Origin: JBFILW01 sp041612005
Lineage (GTDB): Bacteria; Gemmatimonadota; Gemmatimonadetes; Palauibacterales; Palauibacteraceae
Reading direction: 5' to 3'
Assembly: GCA_041612005.1 (NCBI GenBank)
Contig: JBFILW010000121.1
Coordinates: 1 to 8,327, forward strand
DNA: 8,327 bases
Below, in pieces: positions 1 to 6,800 of the stretch; within the stretch, counting starts at the first letter, position 1; every line of letters starts with the position of its first letter. The notes beneath the pieces were generated by a model. That model was not told where the DNA came from. It did no database searches and was given only the letters and a program-made list of their open reading frames with translations. A program made the translations under genes and the position numbers.

Positions 1-1073
1 ATGACCTCGGCGACCGGGTTGTACTTCACCCGGACTTTGAAGTCGCGGCCGGCCTGCGTCGGGTGAATGAATGTCCGACCTACGTAGTGGTTCCGGATCA
101 GCGCCAGCTCGAGCGGGATCCCCGATTCCTCGGCGTAGCCGAGCGCCGCCGAGTTGGATGAGTCCGGCACCGAGAACACGCAGTCAGCCTCGACCGGATG
201 CTCGCGAGCCAGCTGCCGTCCGAACTCGCGCCGCGCCGCGTCGACGCTCAGTCCCCACACCTGCGAATCCGGTCTCGAAAAATAGACGAGCTCGAACAGA
301 CATGGTGCCGCGGCCGCCGGCTCCAATTGCCCGACCGCCTCCACGACGCCATGCCGGATCTTCAGCACCTCTCCGGGCTCGATGTCCCGCACGAAATCAG
401 CGCCGATGATATCCAGGGCACAGCTCTCGGACGAAACGACGGCTGCGTCGCCTCGGCGGCCGAGGACCAGGGGTCGAAACCCACGCGAATCTCGCGCCGC
501 ATACAACGTGTCCCCGGCGGACAGCACGAGCGAGAAGGCGCCCGTGATGCGCGCCAGCGCCCCCATGACGCGGTCGGCTTCTTCGTTGTCACCGGAACGC
601 GCGATCAGGTGGATCACAACTTCCGTGTCACTGTCGGTTTGGAAGATGGCGCCTTGCGCGCTCAGCTCTTCGCGCAGTTCGCAGGCATTGGTGAGGTTGC
701 CGTTGTGGGCGAGGGCAAGATCGCCGTGTCGGTAATTGACCAGGACCGGCTGGGCATTGCGCAGGGCCGAAGAGCCGGCCGTCGAGTACCGGACGTGGCC
801 CAGTGCCGTGTCACCGGTCAGGCGGCTGATGGCGCCCTCGTCGAAGACTTCGCTCACCAGCCCCATCCCCTTGTGGGACCTGGCCCCGAGCTCACGGTCC
901 ATCGTCACGATCCCAGCGGATTCCTGGCCGCGGTGCTGGAGGGCGTAGAGGCCGAGAAAGGTGAGTCGTCCCGCACTTTCGGAGCCGCTGACCGCGAAGA
1001 CGCCGCACTCTTCACGGAGCCGATCCCCGGAATCGAGAACGGGAAAATGTCTGTCGAGACCCATGTTGCTCAT
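1..1073 (-). CDS. purF: Amidophosphoribosyltransferase PurF, partial (C-terminus beyond left edge)
   Basis: PurF converts PRPP and glutamine to 5-phosphoribosylamine, the committing step of purine synthesis, in the cytoplasm. The window holds 357 complete codons of a family usually about 470-510 residues long. The N-terminal glutaminase domain is clear: the nucleophile Cys23 in EECGVF, LQHRGQESAGI (45-55), GHVRYSTAGSS (92-102), AHNGNL (122-127) and TDSDTE (146-151). The start of the phosphoribosyltransferase domain follows, with FSRPDS (265-270) and RNHYVGRTFI (327-336). The PRPP-binding motif lies beyond the edge. Cys23 implies a 22-residue propeptide that must be removed, as in the Bacillus enzyme; the E. 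coli enzyme loses only Met. Cys258 aligns with one Fe-S ligand of the Bacillus enzyme (mature position 236), but the other ligands are outside the window and E. coli, which has no cluster, also has a Cys here. The chosen ATG overlaps the purL stop as ATGA; an ATG at 1064 is an alternative. No strong Shine-Dalgarno precedes either one. Confidence 0.97.
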   Translation of the reverse strand, partial: MSNMGLDRHFPVLDSGDRLREECGVFAVSGSESAGRLTFLGLYALQHRGQESAGIVTMDRELGARSHKGMGLVSEVFDEGAISRLTGDTALGHVRYSTAGSSALRNAQPVLVNYRHGDLALAHNGNLTNACELREELSAQGAIFQTDSDTEVVIHLIARSGDNEEADRVMGALARITGAFSLVLSAGDTLYAARDSRGFRPLVLGRRGDAAVVSSESCALDIIGADFVRDIEPGEVLKIRHGVVEAVGQLEPAAAAPCLFELVYFSRPDSQVWGLSVDAARREFGRQLAREHPVEADCVFSVPDSSNSAALGYAEESGIPLELALIRNHYVGRTFIHPTQAGRDFKVRVKYNPVAEV

Positions 1074-3352
1074 CCAGTCAATCCGAGCTGGCTCTGCATC
1101 CGGCGGGGCAGAGCGGCATCGTACACGTCTCTCATGTCACCTGGTGCGAGATCGATCGTCCGCTCACCGGTGCTCACGACGAAACGGTCCTTCGCCTTCC
1201 GTACGGTTCCGAGCCGGGCCACGGCGAGGTCGTGTTTCTGGGCCAGCGCGATGAGAGCGTCGGTATCGCCCGAATCGCAGCTCATTACGACGCGCGACTG
1301 TGATTCCCCGAACAGGGTGGCGGCCACGCTGGCCTCACTCTCCACCGAGGCCTCGAGACCGAGCGGGCCGCCTGTCGCCAGAATCGCACACTCGGCGAGC
1401 GCGACGGCGAGGCCGCCGTCCGAGCAGTCGTGCGCCGACAGCGACAGACCGGCACGCGCCGCGCCGACCAGGAACTCGACCAGCCGCGCGGCCTCGTCGA
1501 GATCGATCTGGGGGGGCGGACCCGCGACCTTGCCGTGGCATGCAGCCAGATACTCGGATGCGCCGATCTCTTCGCGCGTCCGGCCGATCAGCAGCACGTC
1601 GGTGTCGGGCCGCTGGAAGTAGGAGGGCACGCGGTCGTCGATCGACTCGAGGATCCCGATCATCCCGATCACCGGCGTCGGGTAGATCGGGCCGGACGGC
1701 GTCTCGTTGTACAGCGACACGTTACCGCCCGTGACCGGTGTCTCGAGCGCCCGACACGCCTCGCCAATACCGCCGACTGCCTCGCTGAGCTGGTAGTAGA
1801 CGGCGGGGCCGAGAGGATTGCCGAAGTTGAGGCAGTTGGTGATTGCTACGGGTCGCGCACCGCAGCAAGCAACGTTGCGGGCCGCCTCGGCGACAGCGAT
1901 TTGGCCTCCGGGGCGGGGCTCCAGGTAGACGTAGCGGCCGTTGCCGTCCACCGCGGCCGCGATTCCGCGCGTCGTGTCACCCAGTCGCAGCACCGCGGCG
2001 TCCGAGCCCGGACCGACCGCCGTATTCGTTTGCACGCTGGTATCGTATTGCTCGTAGATCCAGCGTCGCGAAGCGATGGTCGGCGAATCGAGCAACGTGA
2101 GCAGCGCGCGCGACGCTTCGTCGTCGCTTTCGAGGCTCGAATAGCGAGACAGGTCTGCGTTGCGGAGCTCGACGATCGCCGGGTCCTCGATCCCGTCACG
2201 GGTGTACGTCGGACACTCGTCGACCAGCGGGATCACGGGAATCTCGACCACCACGTCCGGACCCTGCCGAACCCGGAACAGGCCGTCGTCGGTCACGCGA
2301 CCGATCGTCGCCGCGTGCAGGTCCCACTTGTTGAGCACTTCACGAACCGTGTCCTCGGCTTCGGGCCGCGCGACCAGCAGCATGCGCTCCTGCGACTCGG
2401 AGAGGAGGATCTCGTACGGGGTCATCCCCGGCTCGCGGGTCGGGACGAGGTCAATGTCAATCTCGATCCCGTTTCCGCTCCGAGCCGCCATCTCGGTAGC
2501 GCTCGATGTCAGGCCAGCAGCGCCCATGTCCTGGATGCCGAGCAGCAGGTCCCGCTCGATGAGTTCCAGGCTCGCTTCGAGCAGGAGCTTCTCGGTGAAC
2601 GGGTCGCCGACCTGTACCTGCGGCCGTCTGTCCATGGCTGCGTCGTCCAGCTCGGCAGAGGCGAAGGTGGCGCCGTGGATGCCGTCCCGACCGGTGCTCG
2701 CTCCCACGGCCATGACCGGATTGCCGATGCCCTCGGCCGTTCCTCGGATCAGACCTTCCTTCCGCAGGACTCCCACGCACATCACGTTGACGAGGGGATT
2801 CTTCTCGTACACCGGGTCGAACACTGCCTCGCCGCCCACGGTCGGTATGCCGACACAGTTGCCGTAGTCGCCGACACCGCGCACAACGCCGTCCAGCAGG
2901 TAACGTGAGCGGGCCGAGTCCAGAGAGCCGAAACGAAGGCTGTCAAAGACGGCGATCGGTCGCGCTCCCATCGTGAACACGTCGCGCAGGATCCCGCCCG
3001 AGCCCGTCGCCGCGCCCTGGTACGGCTCGACGGCGGAGGGGTGGTTGTGCGACTCCATCTTGAAGGCGACCGCCCAGCCCTCGCCGCCATCGATCACGCC
3101 AGCGTTCTCGCCGGGTCCCTGAATGACCAATGGTCCCTCGGTGGGCAGGGTGCGGAGCAACGGCCGCGAGTTCTTGTACCCGCAGTGCTCCGACCACATG
3201 GCGCTGAACACGCCAAGCTCTGGGAAGGTCGGCTCGCGTCCCAGGATCTCGACGATCTGCTCGTACTCCTGCCCGGAGAGGCCGTGCTCCTCGACCAGCT
3301 CCGGCGTGATTGCGATCGCGCGCTCGGCCATGATCGCGGTTCCGTCGCTCAT
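1070..3352 (-). CDS. purL: Phosphoribosylformylglycinamidine synthase subunit PurL (small type)
   Basis: This is the ATP-dependent synthetase subunit that turns FGAR into FGAM using ammonia delivered by PurQ, with PurS bridging the complex. At 760 residues it matches the small PurL class (about 740 in Bacillus) and lacks the fused glutaminase of the roughly 1300-residue proteobacterial form. Visible motifs are MWSEHCGYKNSR (52-63, with the His of the active site), QGPGENAG (78-85), ESHNHPSAVEPYQGAATGSGG (100-120), QDMGAAGLTSS (274-284), the second-half repeat with TNCLNFGNP (505-513) and TGGNVSLYNE (541-550), and SAHDCSDGGLAVAL (639-652). The two halves are the usual internal duplication of the PurM/PurL superfamily. 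The start is the ATG that overlaps the purQ stop by four bases, with GGGAG about 7 bases upstream. The frame stays open upstream to 3481, but that stretch lies inside purQ and matches no PurL N-terminus. An ATG at 3331 is a second possible start. A run of seven C (1510-1516) encodes consecutive prolines. Confidence 0.98.
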   Translation of the reverse strand: MSDGTAIMAERAIAITPELVEEHGLSGQEYEQIVEILGREPTFPELGVFSAMWSEHCGYKNSRPLLRTLPTEGPLVIQGPGENAGVIDGGEGWAVAFKMESHNHPSAVEPYQGAATGSGGILRDVFTMGARPIAVFDSLRFGSLDSARSRYLLDGVVRGVGDYGNCVGIPTVGGEAVFDPVYEKNPLVNVMCVGVLRKEGLIRGTAEGIGNPVMAVGASTGRDGIHGATFASAELDDAAMDRRPQVQVGDPFTEKLLLEASLELIERDLLLGIQDMGAAGLTSSATEMAARSGNGIEIDIDLVPTREPGMTPYEILLSESQERMLLVARPEAEDTVREVLNKWDLHAATIGRVTDDGLFRVRQGPDVVVEIPVIPLVDECPTYTRDGIEDPAIVELRNADLSRYSSLESDDEASRALLTLLDSPTIASRRWIYEQYDTSVQTNTAVGPGSDAAVLRLGDTTRGIAAAVDGNGRYVYLEPRPGGQIAVAEAARNVACCGARPVAITNCLNFGNPLGPAVYYQLSEAVGGIGEACRALETPVTGGNVSLYNETPSGPIYPTPVIGMIGILESIDDRVPSYFQRPDTDVLLIGRTREEIGASEYLAACHGKVAGPPPQIDLDEAARLVEFLVGAARAGLSLSAHDCSDGGLAVALAECAILATGGPLGLEASVESEASVAATLFGESQSRVVMSCDSGDTDALIALAQKHDLAVARLGTVRKAKDRFVVSTGERTIDLAPGDMRDVYDAALPRRMQSQLGLTG

Positions 3353-4050
3353 CCGCCCGCTCCCACGCCCGCCGCGAGCGCCGAGCGGAACACCCCGATG
3401 CCGTCCTCCGACGACAGGAGCTCCGACACGGCTCGCTCCGGGTGGGGCATCAGCCCGACCACGTTGCGGCCCGCGCTGCATATGCCGGCGATATTGTTGG
3501 CGGAGCCGTTCGGATTCGCCTCGGCAGTCGGCTCGCCGCTGGCGTCGACGTAGCGGAAGATGACTCGACGGCTCTCTTCCAGATCCCGGAGTGTATCGGC
3601 CTGCGCCACGAACTGTCCTTCACCGTGCGCGATAGGCATGGTGAGAACGCGACCCGCTTCGTACGCGCTGGTGAATGGCGTGTCCGTGTGCTCCACCCGC
3701 ACCCGAACCGGGTGGCAGTGAAAGCGGAGATCCTGGTTCCGCATCAGGGCGCCGGGCAGCAGCCGCGCCTCACACAGGACCTGGAAACCGTTGCAGACGC
3801 CGAGCACGGGACCACCCCCGTTGGCGAACTCGATCACCTCGCGCATGATGGGGCTGAAGCGCGCGATCGCGCCGGCCCGCAGGTAATCGCCGTAGGAGAA
3901 ACCTCCCGGCAGGATGATCACGTCGGCGTCCTGCAGGTCATGCGTCTTGTGCCAAAGAAAGGTCGCCTCACCCTGCAGCACCTCGCTGACGGCGCGGTGA
4001 CAATCCTCGTCGCAGTTTGAACCGGGGAAGCGCACGATCCCGATCTTCAT
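3349..4050 (-). CDS. purQ: Phosphoribosylformylglycinamidine synthase glutaminase subunit PurQ
   Basis: PurQ is the class I glutamine amidotransferase of the FGAM synthetase complex; it hydrolyses glutamine and channels ammonia to PurL. At 233 residues it has the usual PurQ length. The class I triad is complete: nucleophile Cys86 in GVCNGFQVL (84-92), and His203 and Glu205 in MPHPERA (201-207). The family N-terminus KIGIVRFPGSNCDEDC (2-17), LPGGFSYGDYLRAG (47-60, oxyanion strand) and AHGEGQF (141-147) are also present. The chosen ATG follows GGAGG and GGAG motifs 10 and 5 bases upstream, and overlaps the purS stop as ATGA. The open frame continues to 4131, but the added residues are basic, lie within purS and resemble no PurQ. 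The 3' end overlaps the purL start in the same way, so purS, purQ and purL are probably translated in a coupled manner, suiting subunits of one complex. Confidence 0.98.
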   Translation of the reverse strand: MKIGIVRFPGSNCDEDCHRAVSEVLQGEATFLWHKTHDLQDADVIILPGGFSYGDYLRAGAIARFSPIMREVIEFANGGGPVLGVCNGFQVLCEARLLPGALMRNQDLRFHCHPVRVRVEHTDTPFTSAYEAGRVLTMPIAHGEGQFVAQADTLRDLEESRRVIFRYVDASGEPTAEANPNGSANNIAGICSAGRNVVGLMPHPERAVSELLSSEDGIGVFRSALAAGVGAGG

Positions 4051-4322
4051 GCGATCTCCGCCTCCGTGGCGGCCGGCCGCACCCGGATGGCGTAGTCTTC
4101 GATGACCGGGTTGGCGATCAGCTTTTCGCACATCTCGGTGACGGTCGCGCGAGCCGAGTCGGCGTCGGTGGCCTCGAGCTCGAAGCTGATCAGGCGTCCC
4201 GCGTGTACTCGACCGACGCCCTCATAGCCGAGGTCTGCCAGGGCCCGGCCGATCGTCTCCCCGACGGGATCCAGAATCCCCGAACGGGGGGTGATCCGCA
4301 CATCAACCGCGAAAATAGTGAT
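4047..4322 (-). CDS. purS: Phosphoribosylformylglycinamidine synthase subunit PurS
   Basis: PurS is the small dimeric subunit that holds PurQ and PurL together in FGAM synthetase. Recognition rests on ILDPVGETI near the N-terminus, GRVHAGRLISFEL in the middle and the hallmark MCEKLIANPVIEDY near the C-terminus; the 91-residue length from the chosen start fits the 80-90 typical of the family. The start is uncertain. A perfect AGGAGG (4328-4333) stands 5 bases before an in-frame ATC at 4320-4322, and reading from there gives (M)TIFAVDVRI, where a PurS N-terminus belongs. No ATG, GTG or TTG lies at that place. The alternatives are an ATG at 4353-4355, adding 11 residues and overlapping the purC 3' end by 20 bases without a clear ribosome binding site, or a GTG at 4299-4301 that would delete the first beta strand. 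I chose the ATC because of the binding site; a rare start or a G-to-C base change are both possible. The identity of the gene is firm. Confidence 0.93.
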   Translation of the reverse strand: MTIFAVDVRITPRSGILDPVGETIGRALADLGYEGVGRVHAGRLISFELEATDADSARATVTEMCEKLIANPVIEDYAIRVRPAATEAEIA

Positions 4323-4327
4323 TGGTG

Positions 4328-4333
4328 CCTCCT
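4328..4333 (-). promoter_or_regulatory. Shine-Dalgarno sequence of purS
   Basis: AGGAGG on the minus strand, a full match to the anti-Shine-Dalgarno core, begins three bases after the purC stop codon. It sits 5 bases before ATC (4320-4322) and 11 bases before ATT (4314-4316), both in the purS frame, and 26 bases before the first GTG. It is too far downstream to serve the ATG at 4353-4355. It is the main reason for placing the purS start at a non-ATG codon. Confidence 0.7.
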
Positions 4334-4335
4334 GT

Positions 4336-5250
4336 CTAGAAATCCGCCAGCTCATGTCCGGTGATACGGCGGAAGGCCTCCAGATAGCGCTCCGTCGTCG
4401 CCTGCACCACCTCGTCCGGCAGATCCGGAGCCGGCGGCGATCGGTCCCACTTCCCAGCCTCAACGAGACCCTCCAGGTAGTCCCGGACCGGTTGTTTGTC
4501 CAGCGACGGCTGACTCCGACCGGGCGCGTACTCGGACTCTAGCCAGAAGCGCGAAGAATCCGGGGTCAACGCCTCATCGATCAGCAGTACCTCGCCTGAC
4601 TGCGCGCTCCCGAACTCGAACTTCGTGTCCGCGATGATGATACCCCGCTCATGCGCGAAGTCCCGGGCAAATTTGTACAGTTCCATGCTCATGGAGCGGA
4701 GCAGGTCGGCCACATTCATGCCGACCACTCGCTCCATCTTCTCGAACGTGATGTTCTCGTCGTGCCCCTCTTCCGCCTTGGTTGCCGGAGAGAAGATGGG
4801 ACTCTCAAGCAGGTCGGACTCGATCAAACCTTCCGGCATCCGCTCGCCGGCCAGGGAGCCGCTCTCCCGGTACTCCTTCCACATCGAACCGGCCAGGTAT
4901 CCGCGCACCACGCACTCGACGGGGAAGGGCTCCGCCTTGCGCACGAGCATGCCGCGCCCCGCCCACTGATCGAGGCTGGCCGCAAGCTCGGGCCGGTGCT
5001 CGACGATCACCGCAGGATCCGCGCTCACCGAATGGCTCTGAACGATGCTCTCGGTGCGATCGAACCAGAACTGCGAGATTTGCGTGAGGACCGCTCCCTT
5101 GCGAGGGATCGGCTGCGGCAGAATACAGTCGAAGGCGCTGATTCGGTCGCTGGCGACGAGCAGAATGTGCTGTCCCAGGTCGTACATCTCCCGGACCTTC
5201 CCCCTGCGCAGCAAGGGAAGATCGAGGCTGCTCTCTCTCACCGCTTCCAT
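4336..5250 (-). CDS. purC: Phosphoribosylaminoimidazole-succinocarboxamide synthase (SAICAR synthetase)
   Basis: PurC joins aspartate to CAIR with ATP to give SAICAR; the product is the substrate of PurB, encoded just upstream. The protein has 304 residues, close to the longer yeast/actinobacterial form and longer than the roughly 240-residue Bacillus and E. coli form. Visible motifs are the N-terminal GKVREMYDLG (17-26), ASDRISAFD (33-41), the first family signature PVECVVRGYLAGS (110-122), the second signature IIADTKFEFG (205-214) and LIDEALTPDSSRFW (223-236). The extra C-terminal part (about 240-304), with SQPSLDKQPVRDYL, is characteristic of the longer form. The ATG start has GAGGAG 4 bases upstream and lies 20 bp after the purB stop. 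The stop codon is 3 bases before the purS ribosome binding site. No defect is visible. Confidence 0.98.
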   Translation of the reverse strand: MEAVRESSLDLPLLRRGKVREMYDLGQHILLVASDRISAFDCILPQPIPRKGAVLTQISQFWFDRTESIVQSHSVSADPAVIVEHRPELAASLDQWAGRGMLVRKAEPFPVECVVRGYLAGSMWKEYRESGSLAGERMPEGLIESDLLESPIFSPATKAEEGHDENITFEKMERVVGMNVADLLRSMSMELYKFARDFAHERGIIIADTKFEFGSAQSGEVLLIDEALTPDSSRFWLESEYAPGRSQPSLDKQPVRDYLEGLVEAGKWDRSPPAPDLPDEVVQATTERYLEAFRRITGHELADF

Positions 5251-5254
5251 GTTA

Positions 5255-5260
5255 CTCCTC
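5255..5260 (-). promoter_or_regulatory. Shine-Dalgarno sequence of purC
   Basis: GAGGAG on the minus strand ends 4 bases before the purC ATG (5248-5250), inside the 20 bp gap after purB. It supports the chosen purC start and indicates independent ribosome loading rather than a stop-start overlap at this junction. Confidence 0.7.
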
Positions 5261-5270
5261 GCTCTGGCTC

Positions 5271-6710
5271 TCAGACTCTGATTTCCACATCCACGGCGGC
5301 CTCGGCCCCACGATCGGCGAGCAGAGGGTCGACCACCTCGGACACGTACCGGTCCACCTGTTGGGTCGCCCGTCCGATCAGCCGGCTCGGGTCCACCAGT
5401 GCCGCCAGCTCTTCGGCGCCGAGGCCGATCTCCGCGTCTGCGGCCACGCGCTCGAGGAAGTCGTTGTCGGGCGACCCCTCGTCGATCAGTTGTCGTGCCG
5501 CCATCGCGTGCCGGCGGATGCTCTCGTGCAGAGCCTGCCGGTCTCCTCCCGCGCGCACGCCCGCGATGATGACCTCCTCCGTAGCCAGGAACGGCAGCGC
5601 CCGGCGTAGCCGGTTGTCGATCACGGCCGGGTGGACGACGAACCCGCTTGCCACGTTGATGACCAATTGCAGCACTGCATCAGCAGACAGATACGCCTCG
5701 GGCAGCGCGATGCGCCGCACGGCCGAATCGTCCAGCGTACGCTCGAACCACTGCACGGACGCCGTCCACGAGGCGTCGAGCTCCAGCGTGCAGAGGTGGC
5801 GTGAGAGGCTGCAGATACGCTCCGACCGCATCGGGTTGCGCTTGTACGGCATAGCAGACGAGCCGATCTGTCGCTCGCCGAACGGCTCCTCGATCTCGCC
5901 GAACGCCTGCAGGAGGCGGACGTCGTGTCCGAAGCGCGAGGCGCTGGAGCCGATCCCGGCCAGGACGCCAAGCGCTCGCTGATCCACTTTCCGCGGGTAC
6001 GTCTGCCCGACCACGTCGTAGACGCCCGCGAAGCCAAAGCGATCGGCGAGCCGGCGGTTGAGCTCGTCCACCGCCGCCCCATCTCCGCCGAACAACTCGA
6101 GGAACGTCGCTTCCGTGCCCGTCGTTCCACGCGCTCCGCGCAGCCTCAGTCCGGCGTCGAACGCTTCCAGGTGCTCGAGGTCGGATACGAAGTCCTGCAA
6201 CCACAGGCAGGCCCGCTTACCGACGGTGGTGGGTTGCGCCGGCTGCAGGTGGGTGTACCCGAGAGTGGGCTGGTCCCGTTGGGCGACGGCGAAATCCCGC
6301 AACGCCGAGATGGCCCCGATCAACAGACGCCGAAGGATGCCCAGCGCCTCCCGGTGCTGGATGATCGATGCGTTGTCAGCCACGTACGCGCTCGTGGCGC
6401 CCAAGTGAATAAAGCCGCTCGCCTCGGGGACCACCTCGCCAAAGTGGTGCACGTGCGCCATGACGTCATGCCGGAGTTCGCGCTCGTGCTCGGCGACGCG
6501 CGTCAAGTCGACCGTGTCACGCCCCGCCCGCATCGCGGCGATCGCCGCGTCCGGAATCGGTACGCCGAGCTCGCTTTCAATCTCGGCCAGCGCGATCCAC
6601 AGGTCGCGCCAGATAAGAGCCTGACGCGTAAGCGAGAAGGTCCCCGCCATCGCGGCGGAGGCGTAGCGGTCGATCAGCGGGTTCGAATACTGTCCTGTAT
6701 CGGTAGCCAA
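5271..6710 (-). CDS. purB: Adenylosuccinate lyase, animal-like long form
   Basis: PurB removes fumarate from SAICAR to give AICAR, and from adenylosuccinate to give AMP. It belongs to the fumarase/aspartase superfamily, normally a homotetramer with shared active sites. Motifs in order: YSNPLIDRYAS (8-18), RHDVMAHVHHFG (80-91, with a catalytic-region His), HLGATSAYVADN (102-113), GYTHLQPAQPTTVGKR (151-166, with the second catalytic His at 154), the superfamily signature GSSAMPYKRNP (283-293, with the catalytic-loop Ser) and QWFERTLDDSAVRR (320-333). The 479-residue length and these blocks resemble animal ADSL much more than the roughly 430-residue Bacillus enzyme, whose start (IERYSRPEM) and THG motif differ. 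The start is TTG: no ATG or GTG lies between the upstream in-frame stop (6801-6803) and the conserved N-terminus, and the ribosome binding site is weak. No frameshift or missing catalytic block is seen. Confidence 0.96.
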   Translation of the reverse strand: MATDTGQYSNPLIDRYASAAMAGTFSLTRQALIWRDLWIALAEIESELGVPIPDAAIAAMRAGRDTVDLTRVAEHERELRHDVMAHVHHFGEVVPEASGFIHLGATSAYVADNASIIQHREALGILRRLLIGAISALRDFAVAQRDQPTLGYTHLQPAQPTTVGKRACLWLQDFVSDLEHLEAFDAGLRLRGARGTTGTEATFLELFGGDGAAVDELNRRLADRFGFAGVYDVVGQTYPRKVDQRALGVLAGIGSSASRFGHDVRLLQAFGEIEEPFGERQIGSSAMPYKRNPMRSERICSLSRHLCTLELDASWTASVQWFERTLDDSAVRRIALPEAYLSADAVLQLVINVASGFVVHPAVIDNRLRRALPFLATEEVIIAGVRAGGDRQALHESIRRHAMAARQLIDEGSPDNDFLERVAADAEIGLGAEELAALVDPSRLIGRATQQVDRYVSEVVDPLLADRGAEAAVDVEIRV

Positions 6711-6800
6711 GATCGCGGCCTGGCCTGTAGTGGCCGTCTGCTGGTCACGAAGGCGCCGTCTCGACGCCGGGCGACGCGCGGTACGCGCCGAGGGGACAGC
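6711..6800. other. Intergenic gap between htrA and purB
   Basis: This 90 bp GC-rich gap follows the htrA stop. It contains a perfect 5 bp inverted repeat with a 3-base loop (GCGCG-GTA-CGCGC, 6776-6788) but no T-tract after it on either strand, so it does not look like an intrinsic terminator. No riboswitch-like fold or PurR-type box is evident by eye. The only AT-rich stretch nearby lies at the 3' end of htrA (about 6798-6826) and could hold a weak promoter. The gap is also free of stops in the purB frame. Confidence 0.5.

Noticed and set aside
1510..1516. Run of seven G (seven C in the coding strand) in purL, considered as a slippage site or frameshift
   Set aside because: The PurL frame continues correctly on both sides and the run encodes prolines in a loop region; there is no sign of a frame change.
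3353..3481. A 43-codon N-terminal extension of purL, open to 3481
   Set aside because: It lies inside the purQ 3' end, is Arg/Gly/Pro-rich and low in complexity, and matches no PurL N-terminus. The ATG at the ATGA overlap fits the family start.
4051..4131. A 27-codon N-terminal extension of purQ, open to 4131
   Set aside because: It overlaps purS in another frame and precedes the conserved MKIGIVRFPG start, which has its own good ribosome binding site.
6776..6788. Inverted repeat GCGCG-GTA-CGCGC between htrA and purB, considered as a terminator or operator
   Set aside because: The stem is only 5 bp, no T-tract follows on either strand, and short palindromes of G and C are expected by chance in such GC-rich DNA.
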